Assembly (NCBI RefSeq): GCF_963678635.1
Contig: NC_087069.1
Location: 17,088,660-17,152,659 of the forward strand
Direction: 5' to 3'
Source: Symsagittifera roscoffensis
Taxonomy: Eukaryota > Xenacoelomorpha > Acoela > Convolutidae
DNA: 64,000 bases
The position numbers and the translations under genes were made by a program. A model generated the notes under the pieces. That model did no database searches and had not been told where the DNA came from. It saw nothing but the letters and a program-made list of their open reading frames with translations. This document shows positions 11,676 through 21,767 of the stretch, in pieces. Position 1 is the stretch's first letter. Each line of letters starts with the position of its first letter.

Positions 11676-11894
11676 CTCAATTGCGGTTTTCAAATCGTAA
11701 TTGATCGATAAGTCGTTCTCGTTTCTAATGGTAGCAGCAACCGGTTTGCGACATTTTGAACACCTTCTAGGGTCACTGGTTAAAACTTTACGCAAGCAAT
11801 CTTTTGGGGTTGAGCAATACGAGTGACCGCAAAGTAAAGCTTTTGGGTTCTCCAGAGTCTCCAAGCAAATACAGCATTCAAATGGATCGCTCAT
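11676..11894 (-). CDS. TRIM-type gene, first coding exon with RING finger
   Basis: Starts at ATG (11894-11892) and encodes 73 residues before a GT donor. The RING (C3HC4-like) ligands are C7, C10, C22, H24, C27, C33, C45 and C48, with the typical L-x-x-P-K and C-G-H core. The C27 to C33 spacing (five residues between) is longer than the usual two, so the first zinc site is slightly atypical. By family knowledge the RING recruits an E2 ubiquitin-conjugating enzyme, giving E3 ligase activity. It splices in frame to the B-box exon at 10057. The start is supported by its position six residues before the first RING cysteine. Promoter elements were not recognised. Confidence 0.8.
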
Positions 11895-12059
11895 ATTGTC
11901 TCCTGGCTATATTTGTAGGTAAAAAATGCCTTCAAACTACAAATTTTGAACCTCAGGAGCCTAATAGGTTTTTGGGAAAATGAAAACTTTCAAAAAAAGA
12001 GAAATTAATAGATAAAACATGAAAGACTTTATTTAACTTAACTTGTTGTAACTTATCTC

Positions 12060-12400
12060 AAAAATAAAACTCAAGCGTGATTAATAACGTCAAAACTATA
12101 CATGTGTCTAATAAGCTCAACCATTTGACAAAAGAATAGTTTTAGAGGCACGTGAGACTTGAAACTGAAACGAAAATTTATCTTATTATAGTCTGTAAAA
12201 ACAGCAAAATTAATCATTAGTTAAAACATGCAGTTTTAAATTTAAGTAAGCTTAATATGTGTTATCTTAAATATAAAACGCAAGAGTGATTAATAACGTC
12301 AGAATTATACATTTTTTTGAGCTCAATCGTTTGTCAAGAAAAGAATTTTAGAGGCACGTGACACTTGAAACCAAAATAAAAATTTGATATACTTCAATTT
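12060..12400 (+). repeat. Diverged tandem duplication, period about 212 bp
   Basis: Copy 1 from about 12061 and copy 2 from about 12273 share GTGATTAATAACGTCA and TTTTAGAGGCACGTGA in the same order. A weaker third trace (AAAGGCACATGA) lies near 12490. Immediately upstream of the TRIM gene on its strand. Confidence 0.7.
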
Positions 12401-12719
12401 GCAAATCGTTTGGACTTTGTAAAGTTTTTGAGCTGTTAATACATTTTTTGAGCGCTCACAATTTTTAGTAAATTTCAAAAAGAAAAAAAACAAAGGCACA
12501 TGAATTTTAAAAACATTGTTTTCATACTCAATTAACTAGTGCAAAGAAAAAAATCATTAAATGAAACGAAAAGAAAAATTGTTTAGCATCTGTTTTTCCA
12601 TCAACAAAGTTTCAGAAATCAATTTTGTTATTATTGAGTTTATTGACAAGATAACTTTTAAGGACGCCTTATAATTCGGTATCTGCATAGTTTCTTAAAG
12701 AAAAAGATACAACGATACA

Positions 12720-12900
12720 AATATTGCAAATTTTTGTCCTGGTCTGAAGTCCCTATCAGTTAAAATATGTACAACACTACTAAATAATTGTACAAGGATT
12801 AGAAATAATTTTGTGAAGCTATCTTGAATTTCCAGACATAGTTTACACTCAACAAGACGTTCAAATTCTATAATTGATACATTCTGTTTCGGAAATATTA
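12720..12900 (-). pseudogene. Probable decayed RING exon
   Basis: On the minus strand a frame reads L-V-E-C-K-L-C-L-E (first C-x2-C of a RING). A second C-x2-C (K-I-C-N-I-C) appears in another frame about 40 codons later, with no intact C-G-H core between. This looks like a frame-broken RING related to the neighbouring TRIM exon, on the same strand. The evidence is two short motifs only, so it may be chance. Confidence 0.3.
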
Positions 12901-13484
12901 CAGAAGATCCCCCTCCGTCATTTTTATCACCATTATTTTCAGCCATAATAATCATAAGAATAAAACAAATGGAGCATGGTACAAGTGCTTTAGGGTTGCT
13001 GTTCCAAACAGTCTTGGCTGAAGCCTAATTATTTTGAGTTAATGCAAAAGTTGCAAGGACATATGTTTTGCCTTGAACATAGATCGATCCATGTGAATTT
13101 TTTGGCAAAGAAAATGCGCTCTATTTACGTTAGTTTCCTTTTCAACTTTTTTGGTCCAAAAATTTCAGATTAACTGCAAGGTACGCTGCAAGTTTTTTTA
13201 CCAAAAAAGGTACTATTCTATAGCTAGTTTTTGGTTTAGTTTAGTTTAAACTGGGGAATATTGATTGCTTCTCTTGATTTATGCATGGCGTCACCTGGTT
13301 GAAGATAATAAACTCGTAGTTGTTATTAACCACTTCGTGAAAAAAATTTGGATCGCATTTTTCGAGATAGAATATAATTTATTGATACAATGAGATAGGA
13401 CTTTTCGATGCAACTAGAGAGGCAGTAATCGTTTTCTCGAATCATTGCTCGTAGGAGATGGTAAGATTATTGGGTACGTCTTCC

Positions 13485-13812
13485 CAGGGGCGGATCTAGG
13501 ATTTTCTCGAGGGGGAGGGGTAAATTTTTTTTTAGGTCGACCAAATTGATTTTTCGAGCTCTCCCAAAACACCGTTTTGTCCCTATTTTGGCCAAAATTT
13601 CGGCGCCGCGGGCAAAATTTTGAAAAAAAGGCCAAAAAAGGCGTTTTTAGGCACTTTTTGGAAAATTTTCACCAAAAAATTGCGTTTTTCGGCGCGGGCT
13701 CCCCCTCAAAATTAGTATATATTGGCGCCCAAGAAAAGATTTCTGAAAAAGTATCAAAGGGGAGACCCTTTGGGTCGGCAGGGGTCGAATCCCTGAGGGA
13801 GAGGCGTACAAT
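13485..13812 (+). mobile_element. Truncated hAT-like MITE copy
   Basis: Begins CAGGGGCGGATCTAGGATTT, a hAT-style terminal inverted repeat start. It then matches the reverse complement of 24973-25264 through blocks such as TTTCTCGAGGGGG, GGCCAAAAAAGGC, AAAAAATTGCGTTTTTCG and CCCTTTGGGTCGGCAGGGG. The far terminal repeat (expected TATCCACTACTG) is absent, so the copy is 3'-truncated or rearranged near 13812. Confidence 0.65.
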
Positions 13813-14244
13813 TTCGTTGAATCAACGGTTACGTAAAAAAATTAAGGTTTGTAACTGGCGGAGAGGGCTCGATGGAAAAGTAAAAAAAAATTGTATATCC
13901 CCAATCAAAAGGGTCAATTTTTTTCTGTTGTTAAAATTTTTGCAGATTTATTTTTTAGTTTTTTGGGTGCATGATTTTTTATCCTATGCAACCGTTAAAC
14001 ATGGGTAAAATTTCATTCAAATAAATAAACAGAAAAACAGCAAGCTTTTAAAAATAACAACTGCATCCCATCCCTATAAACAGAAAAAATAGAGAAATAC
14101 TTCCTCAATCTCATATTAGTGACGCCCCTTATAAGCATTCAATAGTTGGGGTCGATATAGCTACTGCAAATTTAAACTTGATTAATTTGGGTATCTCAAG
14201 AGACCCAATTGAAGATCTGTGGCGTATAATCATCAAGCCAGCTC
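13813..14244. other. No recognised feature
   Basis: AT-rich sequence with homopolymer runs between the MITE fragment and the 367-bp duplication. Nothing supportable. Confidence 0.4.
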
Positions 14245-14978
14245 TTTTTTTAATTTGCTTTTTTCATATTTGACAGCTCTATTCGCGTTGAGTTCGCAGG
14301 GATCGCCATCCTGAGTCACATTTATGCCAGAAATCAGTGCTACAAATGTACTGATCATAGATAAATGGCCACTGATTATGGCTTGAAACAGCGCTGAACA
14401 TTTCAACTAGAGTTCAGCTTTGAATCATGGATATTTTGGTGTGACAAAATTCAAGTGTGGCTATTCTAAACATCAGCGCTGAGTTAGAAATAAATCAGCG
14501 CTAATTCCGAAATTCATTGCTGTTTCAGCGCTAAATCAGAGCTTGGGATTTCAGCGCTGATTCAGAGATATTTCAGCGCTAATTGTAAATTTATAAACAT
14601 TTTGTCCTGATTTTTTTAATTTGCTTTTTTCATATTTGACAGCTCTATTCGCGTTGAGTTCGCAGGGATCGCCATCCTGAGTCACATTTATGCCAGAAAT
14701 CAGTGCTACAAATGTACTGATCATAGATAAATGGCCACTGATTATGGCTTGAAACAGCGCTGAACATTTCAACTAGAGTTCAGCTTTGAATCATGGATAT
14801 TTTGGTGTGACAAAATTCAAGTGTGGCTATTCTAAACATCAGCGCTGAGTTAGAAATAAATCAGCGCTAATTCCGAAATTCATTGCTGTTTCAGCGCTAA
14901 ATCAGAGCTTGGGATTTCAGCGCTGATTCAGAGATATTTCAGCGCTAATTGTAAATTTATAAACATTTTGTCCTGATC
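14245..14978 (+). repeat. Near-perfect 367-bp tandem duplication with AGCGCT clusters
   Basis: 14245-14611 is repeated at 14612-14978 with no difference I could see by eye. Each copy contains six TCAGCGCT/ACAGCGCT octamers built on the palindrome AGCGCT, all in the last 220 bp. The identity implies very recent duplication or an assembly artefact. Confidence 0.9.
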
Positions 14979-15589
14979 ATGGATAATTGGCACTTATGAG
15001 GGCCTGATAATCAACTCTGCGACGCCAACCCGGGTATCGCTTGGTTTTCAATAGTGTCTTTTTTCATTTCGCACGATTCAGCTTCGTTGCAACCTTGTTT
15101 CAACCTCAGCTTCGATTCAGCAAACGCATTTTTATTTATTTTTTGCAATGCCGCCAGTTTCTCTAAGGAGAGCTTATGAATTTTTCAAAATTAATTTCAC
15201 ACATCTTAAACAGAAACTATTTGAGATACTTTAAAGGGCGGTCAGAACTTTTAGAACCAGCACTTCTGCATTAATTCTTATCTTTTTCTATCAAAAACAG
15301 ATAATCAGAGGGGCGATCCTGATTATTAAAACATGTTAACACAAATCGGCTGCTTGTTATTTTGAAGGAAAAGTTTTCTAAAAATAACCATCTTCGATAG
15401 TTTGATTTTTTCTCATAATTCGAAACAATGACACCCCGCCCCCTACCCCCAGTTTATGGTCCCCGCAATGATCAATTGAGCTATATCTCCAAAGATTATA
15501 CATCAAAACAATACAGCAGATTATAATATACGAGCAAGCAGTTGACGGGGACAAATTCACTCGACCGAATGCAATCATAATTTCAGTCG

Positions 15590-15990
15590 ACTGATATTGC
15601 TACCGGCCGAGCGATAGTCGTTTTCCTTTTTTTGTTTGACTTTACCGGTCATTGTTCGACTTCAGCAGATAATGTTCGACGTTTATCGAAATTAGCGGGC
15701 GTATTTTGACTTTGTATTATGCTCCAATCAACTTTTTTTCAACTTTGTTCGTTTTTGTTCGACTAAACCGGATAAGGTTCAAGCTTTACGGGAGTTCGTT
15801 TGACCCTGTTTTTCGTTCCAAATTTGGTTCGAATTTCAGGTTGAGGTCAGCGACTTATGTCCAGATTTTGCGTCATGTTTTCAGCATGTCTTTTTGGCAC
15901 GCGATTATCGCACAAACGCCGTTAGTTTGTCGTCTCAACTTGAATTATGGAATCGAAAGAAGTCAAAACTGTGTTTTGATTGACTTATTT
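15590..15990 (+). repeat. Degenerate TTCGAC-rich repeat
   Basis: Recurrent GTTCGAC, TTTGACTTT and CGACTTCAG words at irregular intervals of roughly 20-30 bp, in the same style as 10800-11300. The approximately 97-codon forward ORF here looks like a by-product. Element A inserted at its right edge. Confidence 0.45.
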
Positions 15991-15998
15991 TGTATGTG

Positions 15999-16003
15999 AG
16001 TAA
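15999..16003 (+). repeat. Target-site duplication of element A (left)
   Basis: AGTAA before the 5' LTR, repeated exactly at 24371-24375 after the 3' LTR. Confidence 0.9.
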
Positions 16004-17579
16004 TGTAGAATTGGTGATTCTACTGTATTACATGCTATAGAAACCTGAGTGTAAAATTGGTAATTCATGATGAAAATGGGTGAAAAATTGCGAAATTCGA
16101 TTTCAACGTAAACCGACTGTATGAACTTGTAGCAATGAAATTCAGTGATAGATAAGCTTAGTTTGAGAGCAAACAATCGTAATCGGACTCTGAACCTTGA
16201 ATTTGACCTCTAGGGCGAAGAATTGGAAAAAAGAAGAAAGCGCTAAAATTCTGGAAACCCCCCCCCCCCCCCGGATTAGGAACCACTGGTCCGATCCTTA
16301 TGAAAATTGGTGGGTGACTAATAGAGATGGTTTTAGCCGGGCATGCAAATTTTCAGACCCCTGGGACCCCTGGGGGGCGAGTGATAATGATTTCCGAAAA
16401 TGCAATTAGCACTTTTTGTAAACCGGTAACTAATGGTCAGAATGACTTCATATTGCAATATGTTGTAGCCCTAGGCGAGGGAAGATCACCACCGGGATTT
16501 TGAACGCATCCGGTTATTACTTCCAGTTTTACGCTTATGTAAACAAAACCCACTTTTTGTTATTTCTCGACCCCTGATAATGCTAGGAGGCTGAAACTTG
16601 GGGGATGGTAGGTTGGGGTGAGACCTATAATGTATCAATGTTTGGACCCAATCCGGCGGCTACGTCGCAAGCTATTAGTACTTGAAAATTGAATAAGGCT
16701 ATTAACACCTGATAGTGATAATTGACTTGTGATTTTAATGCACCAATGTGAAAGGGGGCCCAACCCAATCCTCTCTCCGGAACTTCCTATGAGGTGAAAA
16801 TGATAATGTTAGGGAAAAGTGTTAATTGACCCAATATTTTCGAAAATATGGGAAGGGATGGTCCGATATGAATGAAACTTAGTGAGAATGATCTCCCATC
16901 GAAATTAAGACGTTTGGACGCGTTTGACTTCATTTGACCGCGGATGACCTCTAAGAGGCCATTTGGTATTTTTGACCCCAAGACACCAGAGCCCCATGAA
17001 AAGTAATAAATTAACATTGTAAGGACCCGTAAGGGGTACCTACCCACCTGGGGATGTAATGGGAAGCCCCTAAATTGAGATTTCTTAGTTTTGACCTTTG
17101 TACGCGAGCGAAAGTGATTTTCTGTAATTAGCAAACATTGGGGTCAGCTTAACCCACTCCTCTTGGACTTTCGATAAAAACGACAAACAAGTAAAAATAC
17201 AGCGCCGTACAAAAATTGGGAACATCTATGGGAGGAAATGGGGATTTCGGGATGAACATTTTATGAACAGCCCTAGCTTATTAAATAAATTCTTGTGGTG
17301 TTTTTTCGGATCAAAACGGACACGGAGAAGGGAATTACCCAGCCCTTGGACTTAGGGGAATAAAAATTAAATGACCAAAATGGAAACTTTTCAAGTATCA
17401 CGGAAGTTAAATTACCGGCTGAGTGAGAACTACCCAATTCATAGGAAAGGGAAAAGTTAGGAAGAACTAAAATAAAGTCATGCAAGGGTTCATTTGTCAA
17501 ATACGATTGGGAGCTGATTTTGTAGTTGAACCCAATGTTTGCTCAGTATGTCCTGATTAACTAAGTGGCACCCCGATGT

Positions 17580-17725
17580 TTAATTAAAGCTGACCTAATG
17601 GTTGATTCAGCTGATAAGTCCTGAGTGGCAGCTAGTTAAGTGGATGTTAGTTTAATTAAAGCTGACCTAATGGTTGATTCAGTTGATAAGTCCTGAGTGG
17701 CAGCTAGTTAAGTGAATATTAGTAG
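17580..17725 (+). repeat. 71-bp tandem unit, two copies, in LTR of A
   Basis: TAATTAAAGCTGACCTAATG starts at 17581 and again at 17652. Element B has one copy. The same doubling is present in the 3' LTR of A (about 23357-23502). Confidence 0.9.
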
Positions 17726-17812
17726 CGATAGGGAACAGTAAGCCTCTGACCGAACCGAAAGTAAATAAAGATAACGATACGCGATTAAGGTTTAACCACC
17801 GAACCGGGTCCG

Positions 17813-18003
17813 AGCAATTGATACTGAGATAGAGTATAGTTGGTTCTCAGCTAGAGAGAGCAATTGATACTGAGATAGAGTATAGTTGGTTCTCAGTTAG
17901 AGAGAACAATTGATACTGAGATAGAGTATAGTTGGTTCTCAGTTAGAGAGAGCAGTGAAAACTACGATTGAGAGTAGTTGGTTCTCAGGTAGTTAGAGAG
18001 AAC
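17813..18003 (+). repeat. 46-bp tandem units in LTR of A
   Basis: ATACTGAGATAGAGTATAGT starts at 17821, 17867 and 17913, followed by a degenerate unit (CTACGATTGAGAGTAGTTGG). Element B has a single unit. Each unit can fold as CTGAGA/TTCTCAG. The 3' LTR carries the same array near 23587-23778. Confidence 0.9.
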
Positions 18004-18595
18004 AATTTGGGCTACGAGTTAAGGTAGTCGCTTTATTCTCAATGTAAAGTGGGAACAAGTTGGAAGACTTGTTAACGTGATTTAGTTAGTTAGTGGATAT
18101 AAGTTAGGCTATCTAGAGGATAGTGGGATTGTTGTTGAACGATCGATATTGAAAGAAGTTCTCGAGGGGAACGTTAGTTAGTTAGTTAATAGTAAGGTGT
18201 TAATTGAACTGCAGTGAGCAGTGGGTTAAATAATAGTAATTGCGGACCCATTCCATTGATTGAACGATTGATTTATATTCCAGCCATTTATAGGCTACTC
18301 TGTATTTGGTTATATTTATTTCTTAATTCAGTCTTATTATTGGAATTGTTGTTGCGATCGACTATTGATTGACGAGTGAGATACAGTCGGAAGAGCACAG
18401 ATCACGGGGCAAGCAGCATAGTACGATACAGAGAAGCCAACCACCAAATCAACCCTTTTGGGATTGTAAACAGTACTGGGAATCGGTTGACCCACTGACC
18501 CCAGTACTGAAGGGAACATATTGCGGCGGTGCGAAGGACAATAACGAGTGAGAAAAGCCGGCCAAGAGATATTGTGAATTCCCCCACGTTTACAG

Positions 18596-18613
18596 TGGCG
18601 CTCCTGGGTGGGC
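18596..18613 (+). other. Primer-binding site of element A
   Basis: TGGCGCTCCTGGGTGGGC starts with TGG, complementary to a tRNA 3' CCA, one base after the LTR end. The implied tRNA 3' end is GCCCACCCAGGAGCGCCA (discriminator base G); I could not assign the tRNA. Identical in element B. Confidence 0.75.
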
Positions 18614-18699
18614 ATTATTCTGGATTTTAGCTGCAACGACGATTTGTGGGTGAAGACAAGCATTGCAAACGAACGATCGACAAAACAATTGCGATAGCG

Positions 18700-19855
18700 A
18701 TGAATGATCAGGATAGACAGCTCATGGCAGAAGCTGCAGTGGCAGCGGCAACGCCCTAGATCGACAGCAGGGTTTTTTTTCGGATTTGGTACGATCCGAC
18801 CAGACCGGTTTCCTTCGAACAGTTATCAGAATTGGGCTGATTGGAGAAAGCATTTCGCTTGAGTCGCCGACGCGAACAGGTGGGACGACGAACAAGCTCG
18901 GATGGTCTTGCCAACATGTTTGACAGGTTGGGCGTTAGACGAATTCACGAGTATGCCAGCACATTTCCGAGAGGAAGTTGACGGGTTCGACGACCCGACT
19001 CTGGGACGAATGTTGGGGGAACTCGACCATCGAATGATGCCCTTCAACACCCAAGCAGGCGCACGGGCCGAGTTCAAGAACTTAATGCAAAATGAGAAAG
19101 AGGGACTCAGAGAATTCTCACGACGAGTTCGAACCCTGGGGGAAGTAGCGAATGCGAATATGCCAGTGCAAATTCGAGACGATATGAATCGTGAGCAGTT
19201 CATCGATGGGATATTCGATGCGGATCTACAGGAGTTGCTTCTTGGAGAAGATTTCGATAGCTTCGGGCAAGCTGTGGCTCGAGCCCAAGCACTAGAGATG
19301 GCTAGTAGGAGAGCCAGGCTGCGCAACAGAAGATTTCCTAATGTTGTTCGAGAAATGCACGATTTTCCAGAGATAGAATCCGGAGCTATCGGCAACGAAT
19401 TGCAAGCAGGCGGGGCTCAACAACTGCGAGCGGACCTCACGAGTTGGCAGAAAAATACAGATCAGCGGCTAGATCAAATTGTGACACAGGTGCAGAGACA
19501 GGGGTCGCAGCAGAATGATCTAGCGAAACAACTGAAAATTCAGAACTCGAGACATGACGATGTGATGACACAGATGCAGAGCATGATGGCTATGATGGGA
19601 AAGTTAGTTATTTCGCTTACACCTACTCGGAACCCCGATGGCCGACCCCAGCAGGAGACTCCTCCTCAGTCGAGGCAGTTGTTCAAGTCGGGAGGAAACA
19701 GTCAGAACAGCGCGGCCAATGGTGCTGGCCGATACGGTTTGAAGAACCCATGGACCCAGGGTGCTTGTTTTGGTTGTGGACAGGTGGGCCACATTGCGAA
19801 AGGCTGTCCCCAAAGAAGTGCGAACCATTTAAACTACCAGGGGCCGGGACAGTAG
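18700..19855 (+). pseudogene. gag: gag of element A, disabled
   Basis: Homologous over its length to the intact gag of element B. It starts at ATG 18700, but a base loss near 18750 and an expanded T run (18773-18780) shift the frame, and a TGA at 18860-18862 replaces the Trp codon seen in B. From about 18902 it is open for 317 codons to the stop at 19853-19855. It includes most of the capsid-like region, a Gln-rich coiled-coil segment and the CCHC knuckle (C-F-G-C-G-Q-V-G-H-I-A-K-G-C). Capsid proteins of this type package element RNA into particles; this copy lacks an intact N-terminus. Confidence 0.88.
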
Positions 19856-19884
19856 ACGAGTCCGAGGGAGGCTTGGTTCCGGCC
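19828..19884 (+). promoter_or_regulatory. Programmed -1 frameshift signal of element A
   Basis: Slippery heptamer TTTAAAC at 19828-19834 lies in gag phase as T-TTA-AAC (X-XXY-YYZ). A spacer of 7 bases is followed by an 8-bp stem GGCCGGGA (19842-19849) with TTCCGGCC (19877-19884), one G-U pair, 27-base loop. Slipping back one base moves gag into the protease frame, which then reads F-K-L-P-G-A-G-T-V-D-E. The gag stop is only 19 bases past the heptamer, inside the loop. Confidence 0.8.
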
Positions 19885-21289
19885 GAATATAAGAAGCAAC
19901 GAGGTGTCAGACGACCTCCAGCGACAGTTTACGATCCCAGACGGATCGTCGAGACTCAGCGAATGCGTGAAGACAACTGTGAAGGTGCTTCGATCCTTGA
20001 CAGGGAGCATGTGAGGACAATATTGCAGCGTCGGCCACAAACCACAGATAATGCGAATGATACAGGCGCGATCCACAATCGCCAAACAAAGATGAGATAC
20101 GAGTGCGTGGGTATTAGTCATTGGACGAATGATCCGTACGGAGCCTATGTGGATGCTTGCGTTGGAGGAACGAACATGGACATGTTATTGGACACGGGGG
20201 CCACAACGATTTTGATCCGAAGCGACAAGGCTCGAAAAATTGTTGATGGACAGGAGATAAAACTGTACAGGGGTCACTTGGAGACAGCGGACGGAAAGAG
20301 AGTCGCTGTTGATGGTTGCATAACGACAAATTTGAAGTTAGGTGTCATCGACGATGAAATCGAGGCTCTGGTGGTACCCGAACTGAAGGCTGAGATGGTA
20401 CTTGGTCTCAGATCACTGAGAGGGTACAAATGTTCGTTAGAATTCAGCAGAGACAACTTGTGGACGGGCCCTACGGAAGGATCGGTTGTGCCAGTGTTTT
20501 ATAAGGCTCCCCAGCTGGTCCCCCGAGTTCCCCCAGACCCAGGAGGGAAAAACAAGTTGGAAGCGAATTGGTGGGATAGACCAATTCTGACAAATAATAT
20601 GTCCAGCGATGTACTTGACGAAATTCCAGAGGGTTGGCCAGTCAACTATGAGAGTCACAGTGTAAATATGCTCCATGATAACGAAGCTGAAAACGACGAC
20701 ATGTATGGATGCCCCAAGCCAGTATCGTTAGAGGAAGCACTGAGAAGGACTCGTGGAGGAGGTCGATCAGATATGGTTGCAGTGGTTCAAGAGACAGAGG
20801 GGGCGACAACGAGCAAGCGACCGACGTCTTATCGGTCGGTTAGTTTCTTCGATGACCGGGAGATGTATGATAAAGATGAGTTGTTGTGGGCGAACAACCG
20901 GGAGGGTTTTAGTCATGACCCAGGTCCAAAGGATATACCAGTGAGATTGTTGCCTGAGAGAAATCAAGCGGAAGAGCAACAAGTTAACCCACCTGGGCGA
21001 AATGTGCGAAACAGGGCGATGCCCGAACATTTTGCTGATCCACCTCAACGAATGATGGATGGGGTTAGAAGGGAAGAAGATGCGATAGAGACGTACGATG
21101 CGACGGAGCTCGAGGCCAGAAGGGAAAAAGAGCCTGCGAATCTACCGAGTGAGGCGGAAGGCAGACCCCCGGGGAGAGCCGATGGCTGCTGAACCAGTGA
21201 TGGAAATTGGCACTGCAAATGATGGCGGTCGGCCAACTCGAGTAAGGAAACCACCTGTGAGGTTTGGAATCGACGAGTTTGTGAGTTAA
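19834..21289 (+). pseudogene. ORF2 (protease plus tail) of element A, frameshifted near its end
   Basis: Reached from gag by the -1 shift. An aspartic protease of retropepsin type is seen: D-T-G-A-T-T active-site motif, A-D-G-K segment, and M-V-L-G-L-R-S-L before a K-C-S-L-E-F strand. About 300 further residues are acidic, low in hydrophobics and probably disordered, ending with G-G-R-P-T-R-V-R-K-P-P-V-R-F-G. That basic tail resembles the ends of pol polyproteins in other LTR elements, suggesting the reverse transcriptase to integrase block was lost from between. One extra G in the run at 21171-21174 breaks the frame; element B is intact there. Confidence 0.8.
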
Positions 21290-21480
21290 AACTTTCATTA
21301 TTAAAGTGTTTCTGTTCATTTCATATATAGTTGGTGCTTCTTGTTATCTGAGTGCTATCTCTTACAATTAAAACTTTCATTATTAAAGTGTTTCTGTTCA
21401 TTTCATATATAGTTGGTGCTTCTTGTTATCTGAGTGCTAGTTGGTGCTTCTTGTTATCTGAGAACGGTTTTGTGCGGATT
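21286..21480 (+). repeat. 82-bp tandem repeat after ORF2 of element A
   Basis: TTAAAACTTTCATTATTAAA starts at about 21286 and 21368; a third partial unit (TAGTTGGTGCTTCTTGTTAT) follows. Element B has one copy. Position 3' of the ORF suggests no coding role. Confidence 0.9.
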
Positions 21481-21755
21481 TTGAACATTGATGATTACGA
21501 ATAGGAAAGGGTTGGATCGTACCACGGAGAGTAAAGTTAATTCAGGTACGTCCCCTCTTAGGTTACTCATTGTGCTATATAATTGTTTATTTAACGGGGA
21601 CTAACTGATGGGTGCGCAAACTTTAAGGGTAAAATTTTAAAAGGGGGAAAAACGACCAAGTGTTGAGAGCACGGCGTAGCGGAACGAAGCGTTATGTAAG
21701 TTAACCTTAGGCTTGCTATTAGTAACTTTTTCATTATTCGGGAGAATAATAGACT

Positions 21756-21766
21756 AGAAGGGAAGA
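21756..21766 (+). other. Polypurine tract of element A
   Basis: AGAAGGGAAGA, followed by one T and the 3' LTR at 21768. Confidence 0.8.
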
Positions 21767-21767
21767 T

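Larger units (their letters stand above)
16004..18594 (+). repeat. 5' LTR of element A
   Basis: Begins TGTAGAATTGGTG and ends CCACGTTTACA (TG...CA). Contains a 15-base C run at 16258-16272, a 71-bp unit in two copies, a 46-bp unit in three copies plus a degenerate fourth, and the hairpin cluster. The last 350 bp share an AT-rich box (TTTGGTTATATTTATTTC) with the LTRs of B and C, a possible core promoter or processing region. The roughly 115-codon minus-strand ORF is not considered a gene. Confidence 0.92.

Noticed and set aside
13577-14008. 143-codon forward ORF
   Set aside because: Overlaps the MITE fragment and homopolymer runs; low-complexity translation.
16787-17134. 115-codon minus-strand ORF repeated in the LTRs of A (also 22553-22900) and partly in B
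   Set aside because: Conserved only because the LTRs are near-identical; no motif, no suitable promoter context, broken in one LTR of B.
18369-18551. 60-codon forward ORF near each LTR end
   Set aside because: Present in every young LTR by descent, begins at a non-ATG codon and has no recognisable protein features.
19750-19855. Separate internal ATG start for ORF2 of element A at 19750
   Set aside because: The position lies inside the gag CCHC region, and the in-phase slippery heptamer with downstream stem explains ORF2 expression better.
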